DNA of 64,000 nucleotides from Sclerotiophoma versabilis (Eukaryota > Ascomycota > Dothideomycetes > Pleosporales > Didymellaceae): contig JAAROD010000015.1 of assembly GCA_012274445.1 (NCBI GenBank), positions 1,922,001 to 1,986,000 of the forward strand, read 5' to 3'. Shown in pieces: positions 56,750 through 64,000 of the stretch. Every line of letters begins with the position of its first letter. Within the stretch, counting starts at the first letter, position 1. The notes beneath the pieces were generated by a model. It made no database searches. It saw only the letters and a program-made list of their open reading frames with translations, and was not told the origin of the DNA. The position numbers were made by a program, and so were the translations under genes.

Positions 56750-59442
56750 TCACACCGTCTCCGGTATCTCAAACGCCGGCGGCTTCTTCCCCCACCGCAC
56801 AGCCTGCACATAATACTCCAGCAGCGCATCCACCTCCGTCCGCTTCTTCGCATACTCGGCTCTCAGCTTCTCCAGCTCGCGGCTACTGCCTTTGTCCTTG
56901 GTCCCCAACCACACAGCTTCGCCGCCAACACCGATCCTCCTGCGCATCGCAGCGCTGTAGTCGATGGCGTGGCGCACAACCTTGCGATCTGCATCTCTGA
57001 CTTTCAGCGCCACGTAGGCCTGCAGGTTCAAAAAGACAGCCAGGTCGAGCGGGGCTGTGAGCTGCGGAATGCCAGGGAACTGCGGGAGGTCGGAGGAAAT
57101 GACGACGGGAGCCGCAGGGTACGAAGACGTTGGCCGCTTGCTGCTCGCTAGACTGCTCGAGGACGAGCCCGTGGGCGACTGCGTGTGGTGCGCCAGCGCC
57201 GTCTCGAGCGCGCTGTGCAGGTACGTCGTGTGTGCTTTTCCGTCCTGGCTTGTGAGGGCGAGGCTGGCTTCGATGCAGCGGGAGAGCGGCGCCCAAACGC
57301 GCATGGTCCCGCTGGTGGATGGCGGCGTGAGCGTTTTCAGGACCGTGAGGTGCGAGGCTGCCCAAGCCATGGTCGTGTTGAAGTCGTTGGCTAGCAGCTT
57401 TCCCTTTTGCGTGGGCGAAGAGAGGAAGAAGGCTCGTATGGAGCGGTGGGCATACGTGACTTTTAAACTTTCGGGGTTGTCGATGGAAGGTGTGCGTTGC
57501 TCGGGTGCTTGCGTGTCGAAGATGGAGTACAGGTTGCGGCATTTGAATGTTAGCATTTGTCGCATGTCGTCTATTCTCTGCGCCACTTCGGCCGTCTTCA
57601 ACGGCTGTCGACCGGTTGCTATACTGCTCTTTTCGTCGCTGTTCAGTGCAAAAGACAGAGGTAGAAGGCTGGGGGAGCCATGTGCTTCGATCAGGACGCT
57701 GATTTTCCATGCTTGTTCGAGATCTGTGGGCTCGAAGTTGCTCATGATGTGTGAGAGGAGTTCGTCAAGATCTGAAGGCAGCACCTCTGCGCGGTTTTGG
57801 AGGGTTGTGAAGTTGTCGTTGCCTGTAAGTTCTTGCAGCAAGAATCTGGTTGCGAGGATGCCCCACAGGAAGATGCCGCAGGAGGTCTCGGACAGCATAG
57901 CGACAATGTCCGTTTCCTCCGGCACGATGGTGTTTCCACGCAGCTTTGCGAGGGACTCGTCTTGGCTGAAACTGTGGAAGATGTAGGCGTGGACGTCGCT
58001 TGTCGTGTGGTCATCTACCCATAGTCTGGGGCGTTTGTCAAACGCTTCCTGGAACCCTGGGGACGGACGACTTGAGACGAGGACTTTGACGTTCTCCTTC
58101 TTGCTGGCGCTGATAATGAGAGGGATCACATCAACAAGATCTCCAGCTATGTCGATTTCATCGAGACCGTCGATCATAAAGAGGAATTTGATGTCTGCGT
58201 CTGAGATCATAAGCTCGAATGCATGGCGTAGTTCGGTATATGAGAGGGCGTCGAGGCCACCGCCGTATGATTGGAATTGCTCCCATCGGTCAGCGAAAAG
58301 TTTTTGCAAGATCTCCTTATCCTGCTCCAAAGGACCGTAGATCATATCTTGCAACGACTCGTACAGTATCGACCGTAGTAGTCCCAGTCCAGATCTCTGC
58401 AGGTCAGTCCCACAGTTCCAGAAGAAGAACCCAGAAGTGATCCCCGGTGCATGCCCCGACCAAGCTTCTAGGTAGTCGAAGATGCGATCGTTGCGGAATA
58501 GAGTTTTCATCAGAGTCGTTTTCCCTGCACCAGGCCTTCCTGTGATCCAGAAGAGGTTCTCTCCCCTCTGGTTTCCCAGCCACTCGAGCACGCCTCCTTC
58601 ATCAGTTTGCCGCTCATCGAACACCCACTCTAGCGTACCCTCGTGTGGCGCAGAAATAGAATGCAATCGATCCTCCAGCTCTTCAAAACGCATTCTTTCA
58701 AAAATCTGATCGCAGAAATGCGCCTCATTTGCAGCGCTGACCAGCTGATCCACCTGCTTAGAGAACTCCTCAACATGCTTCTTGCTCTTCGGTTTCCACT
58801 CATTAGCATGCACAGCATCCAGCGCGTCATTCTGCCACTCCTCCCAATACGGCGACCGTCGCACTTGATCGCTGAACACAGGCAGTCCTGTCTCGGCGGA
58901 CTGGTCGAGATACTGTCTGCCACCTGTCAGCCCCATCCCTTCCCAATCCACAACGCCAGCGCCTACCTTAGTGCCAGCAGAAGCGCAACATCAACCTCCT
59001 TCCTCACCGCTCTCAACTTCTTCTTCAACCCCGTGACATCCCTCTCTTTCCAGACCCCATTGCAAAGCGCCTCCCGCGCGGTGCCCCATCTCGGATCGCC
59101 AAAACTGCCCTTTGCCTGCGTTGCAATCAGCGCCTCAATCAGTGGACCCGTCAATTCCTTCGTCTCTTCGCTGATCTTGAGAAGCTGCTGCGCCGGCTCG
59201 CTCAGCTTGCTTTTGCTCCCATCGCTCAACCGCTTGAGTTCAGAATTCTCAATCGCATCCGTCAGGCGGTACAAGTTATCCACAATCTTCTGCAGCACCT
59301 GCGCATTCTCTACCACGGGAGTGGACTCAGTGTTGCTGGGTTGGTATATTTGGTTTTGCTTCTGCAGACATTTGATTGCGAAGTCGATGGCTTGAACTGT
59401 TACAGCCGCGAGTCCTACTGCCGGTATGGGTCGGTGGGTCAT
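56750..59442 (-). CDS. STAND protein with NACHT-type NTPase domain (fungal NLR-like)
   Basis: Two exons (59442-58967 and 58916-56750) with a 50-nt intron give 880 residues. The N-terminal 160 residues are helical (VGLAAVTVQAIDFAIKCLQK, VVENAQVLQKIVDNLYRLTDAI) and resemble the SesA/Goodbye-like N-terminal domains of fungal STAND proteins. The segment WVFDERQTDEGGVLEWLGNQRGENLFWITGRPGAGKTTL leads into the P-loop (285-292). Walker B is FLFMIDGLDEID (403 onward). After the NTPase module the protein is helical, with no ankyrin, TPR or WD repeats, ending in a Ser/Thr-rich segment. Fungal NLR-like proteins act in self/non-self recognition or response to other organisms; the role here is inference. 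Confidence 0.9.
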
Positions 59443-59868
59443 GGTGTTGGCGAGTCCACCATCAAAGCGAGAGCGAAAAGTGAACGTCACAACAAGAACA
59501 AATGGTAGCAACTAACACCTCCTGCGCCGCTAGGAACGAGGGAGGTGAGGCTTGTACTCAAATCTAAGCGAATCGGTTTCCGTCTCATTTTTAGCGCAAG
59601 TCCATGTCCGAACACAGTATTGAAACTTGGCGCACAGTCCTATTTTGAGCAGGTGGGGGTCTGATCTGTGGACTGACGCGTTCCATGGCCACAGCAGGGA
59701 AAGGGGTGTTTACGCACTCGAGGGTCACGCCGTCTCAAACTGCGGAAATTGGCAGAGAATCTTCAAGATTGCATGAGTAATATTTAGCGCCTAAGCTATG
59801 CATAGAAATAACCAGACCTCCTATCACGACAGGATACACCAAGATCGAATCCCTGACGACAGTGGCGA
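59443..59868. other. Gap between the NACHT gene start and the IRE1 3' end
   Basis: Promoter of the NACHT gene and 3' UTR of IRE1; no gene. Confidence 0.5.
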
Positions 59869-62800
59869 CTACATCGTCTGTCCCTCAAAGTACGGCTTGA
59901 ACCTAGGCGCAGTCTCAAGACCACACTGCTGAACAGCCTCGTAACAAGACATGAGCAGAGTTGGGAACTTGGTGGTCCAGTATCTTAGGTATCCATGAGG
60001 TAGCGGGCCAACCTTGGCTTTAACGTTCTCTTCCATGTCCTCGTAGTGGTTCTTCTTGTTCCTAAGCGCACGAAGCAGGTCGAGGATTCGGTCTCCAGTG
60101 TACTTGCGCTGCTTTCCCAACGAGTTGATGAAGGCTGTGTCAAGCTTTGCGAGGAAATTCATCCTCTTGTCCAAAATCTCCTCGGCCCAATCTTCGAGGA
60201 TTGTCAGGTGCTGGGACGGTGGGTCCCGCGGCTCACGTTCCCAATGGTCTGAGCAGTCACAAAGAAAGTTCAAGCGTTTTTCCGCCGACCAGAAGAACGG
60301 GTGATTCATGACCTGGAGAGCGGTAGGACGATCCTCAGGGCGGGTCTTCAACATCCACTGGATGAGCCAGTAAGGCTCCTCAGAGTCGTCGCCCAAGCGG
60401 AGCCCCTCGAGATTGGCCTTCTCCTTCTTGATGTTGTACTCACGCATTTGCATCCAACCTTCTTCATCATCGAAAGGATGGGAACCGTTCGTAAGTACGT
60501 AGTAGAAGACGCAGCCAAGAGAGAATATATCCACAGCCCGCTTCACACCTTGCGCGACAGGATCGGTCGAGGTAGAAGAGTCGCGAGAGTAGCCAGTTGA
60601 GCTGCCTCTGTCCACGTCCCTTGGCTGTGAGATTAACTCAGGAGCCTTCCATCCAACAGTACCCGCATTGCCAGTTGTGCCAATGAGCGTGCTGACGTTG
60701 TCTGGCAATGTCTTACAGAGCCCGAAGTCAGAAATCACCAGACGTGGACCCTTGTTTTGGGTTCGTTGTGGGTAGGCAATGAGGATGTTCTGAGGCTTGA
60801 TGTCGCGGTGGATGATTCTCAAACTGTGGAGATGATTGAGACCGTTGGCGAGCTGGTACAGAGCGCGTGGAACGTCTCTGTTGATCTCATTGACAAGGCG
60901 TCGGTGAGCATCCGTGAGGTCCTCGCCGGGCCTGCCATCTCTAAAGAGGTCGAAGAGACTAGCCTGACACATCTCAACAGCGATGTACAGGAAGTTCTCA
61001 TCCTTCTCGTCATCGAAGTAGCGGATGACGTTGGGGTGCAGGTCGCTTTCTTGAAGAAGTTTGACTTCCTGCTCAGCCAAGCCAAAGTATTGGGGGAGCA
61101 TTCGTTTGATAGCAACATCGCGGTCCTAAGTTATTGTTTAGCAGCAGTTGCAACAGTTCGAGGTTCAGACACTTACATTCCACTTGCCCTCAAACACGAA
61201 GGTGCCACCACTACCATTACCCAAGAGTTTGTCTTGGTCAATGGTAAGTTTTCCAATCCGCTTTATGTTCGAGACGTCCTGCATGTCATCACCATTCATG
61301 GTGACCTCGTCAGGCTGCAGGGTTGGTGAGGGATCAAGCTTTTTGGCAGCGTCGACGATGCGATCCACATCGTCCTCTTCCTTTTGCTGGTTCTTGTTGA
61401 GCTTGCGACCGCCTCGCTTTCCCCGGTGTGTCTTCTTTTTCTTTGTCGGGGTAGCAGTTGCGGCGTTGGGGTCCTGCGTGCCAGCTTCTGTGTTGCTGGT
61501 GGCAGATGTAGTCTTGTCAGCTGAAACTGGTGTGGCGTCATCCGAGTCGCCCTCTGTTGGAGATGTTTGATCGATAGTAGTAGTCCTCGAAAGGGGTTCA
61601 AGGTCTGCCTCATCGTCCTCTGGAATATCAAAAGTTACAACTTTTTTCTCTTTCGCTTCAGGTGTCATGGGAGCCTCGACGGCAGCTTCTCCAACAAGCT
61701 CTGGCAGGATCACAGCTTCAGCGACTGGCTCTCCAGCAGCTGGCTTCTCCCTTGCCTTACTTTCCAGTTCAATTTCTGGCATGGCTTCGGGTATGACTTC
61801 GGACGTGACTTCGAGCTGGACCTCAGGCTGTACTTCAGGCTGTACTTCAGGCTGGCTCTTGAGCTGGCTGTCTGCTTTGGTATCTGGTTCCGAGATTGTA
61901 GGGGCAGAGACCGAGATGGGCGCCTCTTTGACCTTACGAGCATCGGATGACTTGGCGAAGAGGCTCATAAGTTTTTCGAGCTGGGGAGGATACTTCATGA
62001 CTGATACGGTACCAGCCATGACTACAAAGCAGAGCAATATAGTGTAGACGGCAGCCGCTCGTGTCTCAATCATAGTCTCAGCGCGAGGCGGCGGATCGAT
62101 CCTTGGCCTTTCCATCGGTGATGTCTCTGGCGGTCGAGAGATGGGCTGACCTTCTTCAGCATGATAGGCTGTAGGGGCCGCAATTGCTAGGTATCTTGAC
62201 GGAGTCTCGAGCTTCTGGTCCAGCTTATGCACACCTACCAGGCTCTTCTGATCAGGAAGAGAATGAGGGCCATCCCAGTCGAGGAGGTCATTGTGCAGGT
62301 AACAGGGGGCTTCCGGGGCACCATCTGTCACCACAGGATAACTCTGTTCGGATAGGGCATACCAAGCCCCAGTTTCGGTAGTGTTCAACCACACATGCTT
62401 TGCCATGTCTTCTGACCCCGCCTTCCCAGCTGGCTGGGGAAGTAAGATCAGAGCAGGCTCAGGCGAGTCGTCGTTTGTAGGCCGAGCAACGTCGAACACT
62501 CGGGCTACCGGGTAAGGTAATTCCTGCCTGAAGAGCGGCTTGAGACGAGACTTGCCGAGTCGATTGTGATCGAGAGCAATCACTTCTCCGTTGTACCTGC
62601 TGTAGATGTATTGGTTGTCCATGGTAGCAGAGTACTGCATCTGCAGATCGCGGTCGCGGTTGTTCGGTGCCCATTCTGCGTACTTGATGGTGCAGATGTG
62701 CTCGTTTGTCTGCTTGTTGTGGATGCTGATGGTGTACTGCGTCTGTCCGAGGTTGATGGAACCTGAGCACTCTCGCTCATGAGCGTGAAAGTAGTCTCTA

Positions 62801-63573
62801 GCTTTGGGTGCACAACTCTCGTCGTCAACGGAGTATGTTCCGCTGGGGCTGAAGCTCTTCTTGATCTTCCCCGACGCAGCCTCGACAACGAGCATGAAAG
62901 TGGACTTCTCGACGTTGTAAACCACCGGAAGCGCAGGATCTTCGCTAGAGTATGGGGCCATGTTGGCGAGCTGCTTGACAGTCATGCCAAGGCGATGGAG
63001 TGCTGGGTAGGGGCCCGGGGTGAGGAAGTAAAGAGCTCCATCTTCCTTGGGTTCCACGATCCAGACAAAAGGCTGGTCCTGTAGCTTGCCAGTGCCCTCG
63101 GAGACGTTGTAGATGGTCTCGAGCATGGGCTGTCCGGTCAACTCCCATATCTCCTGTCCTGTGTATCGGTCTCGTGCGTGGATGCGGCCGTCGACGGTCG
63201 CCAAGAGAACAAAGTCCTCAACTTCCCAGTCCTGCAAGGAACGCGCACTCGGTGCAAGGGCACCTGTGGCTGCGTTGATGGCAGAGGGGGCTCTGACAGC
63301 GGAGACCGCTGGAGCAGAGGAGACATGTGTTGCTAGGGCGCTCTCATCCTGGGCGATAACGGGGGGGTTCGGGCGACGCCTGGCGACGTGGCCGGCACTC
63401 TCCTGTGAATGTGTGGATTTGCCGTGGTTTGGGTGTATGGTGTGTGCAAGCACGCTGCGGTGCGGCTGTTGCTGCTGCTGAGCAACCGCGAGGAGAGACG
63501 GTCCAAGGATGACAATCGCGAGGAGCGTCGTAAGCGTGAGGCCAGCACCCGGCGGCCGGCGCGGGCGTGGCAT
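59869..63573 (-). CDS. IRE1: Ire1 ER-stress sensor kinase/endoribonuclease
   Basis: Two exons (63573-61177 and 61125-59869) with a 51-nt intron give 1217 residues. A signal peptide (TTLLAIVILGPSLLAVAQ) precedes the luminal beta-propeller-like sensor domain (DFVLLATVDGRIHARDRYTGQEIW). A membrane helix follows at about 506-526 and then a long acidic/Pro-rich cytosolic linker. The kinase domain has GNGSGGTFVFEGKW, DRDVAIKRML, HRDIKPQN (905 onward), SDFGLCK and GTVGWKAPELI. The C-terminal KEN RNase domain has GKQRKYTGDRILDLLRALRNKKNHYEDM. Ire1 senses unfolded proteins and splices HAC1-type mRNA. The linker holds a short PEVQ tandem repeat (about 574-590). Confidence 0.97.
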
Positions 63574-64000
63574 GATGGATGGGCGGCGTCTACGATGCGG
63601 GCGGCGATGCCTGGGGCAGGCTGTGGTGGCGGAGGAGATGGGGCATCGATGGGCGAGCGAGGGAGTAATAGAAGACGATGGCCGGATTTCGAAACCGCGA
63701 TATTAAAGCGGGCGGGGGAGCTGAACGTGCGACGTGCGCCTCTCTCGGAGCGGAGCGTTAGGAGAGGCTTGGGCCGCTGGGGCTAAGCGGGATCCCTGGT
63801 TCCTGTTTTAGATCTCCGCAGCGCTAGGAAGTTGGTAAGGCTGAGTTTGTTGCCCGAGAGATGCAAGATTGGGGGGAGTGGGCTGCAGAGAGAGTGTTGA
63901 ATGCTGCGCAGCCTCGAGCAAATCAAGGGTTCGTGCGCTCTGGCTCTGGCTCCGGCTCTGGCTCTGGCTCTTGGTCTTTGTGTGACAGCAGGTGAACCAC
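63574..64000. other. Upstream region of IRE1 with a GCTCTG repeat
   Basis: IRE1 promoter and leader. Near the edge (about 63938-63980) are six or more units of CTCTGG/CTCCGG, a hexanucleotide repeat. No gene is seen, though a coding exon could continue beyond the window. Confidence 0.5.

Overview
The window is nuclear DNA of a filamentous ascomycete. Signs of this are many GT-AG introns of about 47-60 nt (some with clear CTAAC/CTGAC branch sites), Zn2Cys6 and C2H2-Zn2Cys6 regulators, a fungal STAND/NACHT receptor, Atg1, Ire1, Rpt4, cytochrome c1 and a fungal-style dolichol kinase. Gene content and intron size fit a Dothideomycete (Pleosporales-like); that placement is inference, since no marker allows a firmer one. 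Exon structures were worked out by hand from splice motifs and reading frame. Nearly all the multi-exon models below give an uninterrupted frame.

Layout. 0-3.5 kb: the tail of a Pro/Gln-rich protein, a weak membrane-protein locus, and a Gfo/Idh/MocA dehydrogenase. 4.4-16.1 kb is metabolic: two convergent Zn2Cys6 regulators, a cytochrome P450 divergently paired with its own NADPH-P450 reductase, and a sugar porter of the myo-inositol-transporter type. 17-30 kb: an orphan basic protein, the three-exon gene for LSm6, a Rad60/Esc2-type SUMO-like protein, a decayed or heavily spliced secreted-protein locus, an SDR with an unusual charged insert, a U6 snRNA gene and dolichol kinase. 30-40 kb: M1 aminopeptidase, cytochrome c1, the remnant of an MFS transporter, and an 857-residue C2H2+Zn2Cys6 regulator that needs a 14-nt microexon. 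40-44 kb is gene-poor and holds fragments of an FAD monooxygenase and possibly a CocE-type hydrolase. 44-64 kb is dense and mostly housekeeping: ATG1, an MFS transporter, a PPWD1-type WD40-cyclophilin, RRP9 divergent from RPT4, a NACHT STAND gene and IRE1.

How genes may work together. The P450 and reductase share a promoter of about 500 bp and form an electron-transfer pair. With the two regulators, the dehydrogenase and the transporter they look like a small catabolic or specialised-metabolism cluster, but the substrate is not visible. LSm6 and U6 snRNA, which bind each other in all eukaryotes, lie about 6 kb apart; this may be chance. Decayed genes (21.9-23.4, 36.5-37.0, 40.4-41.4 kb) sit between conserved genes and mark places where accessory genes are being lost.
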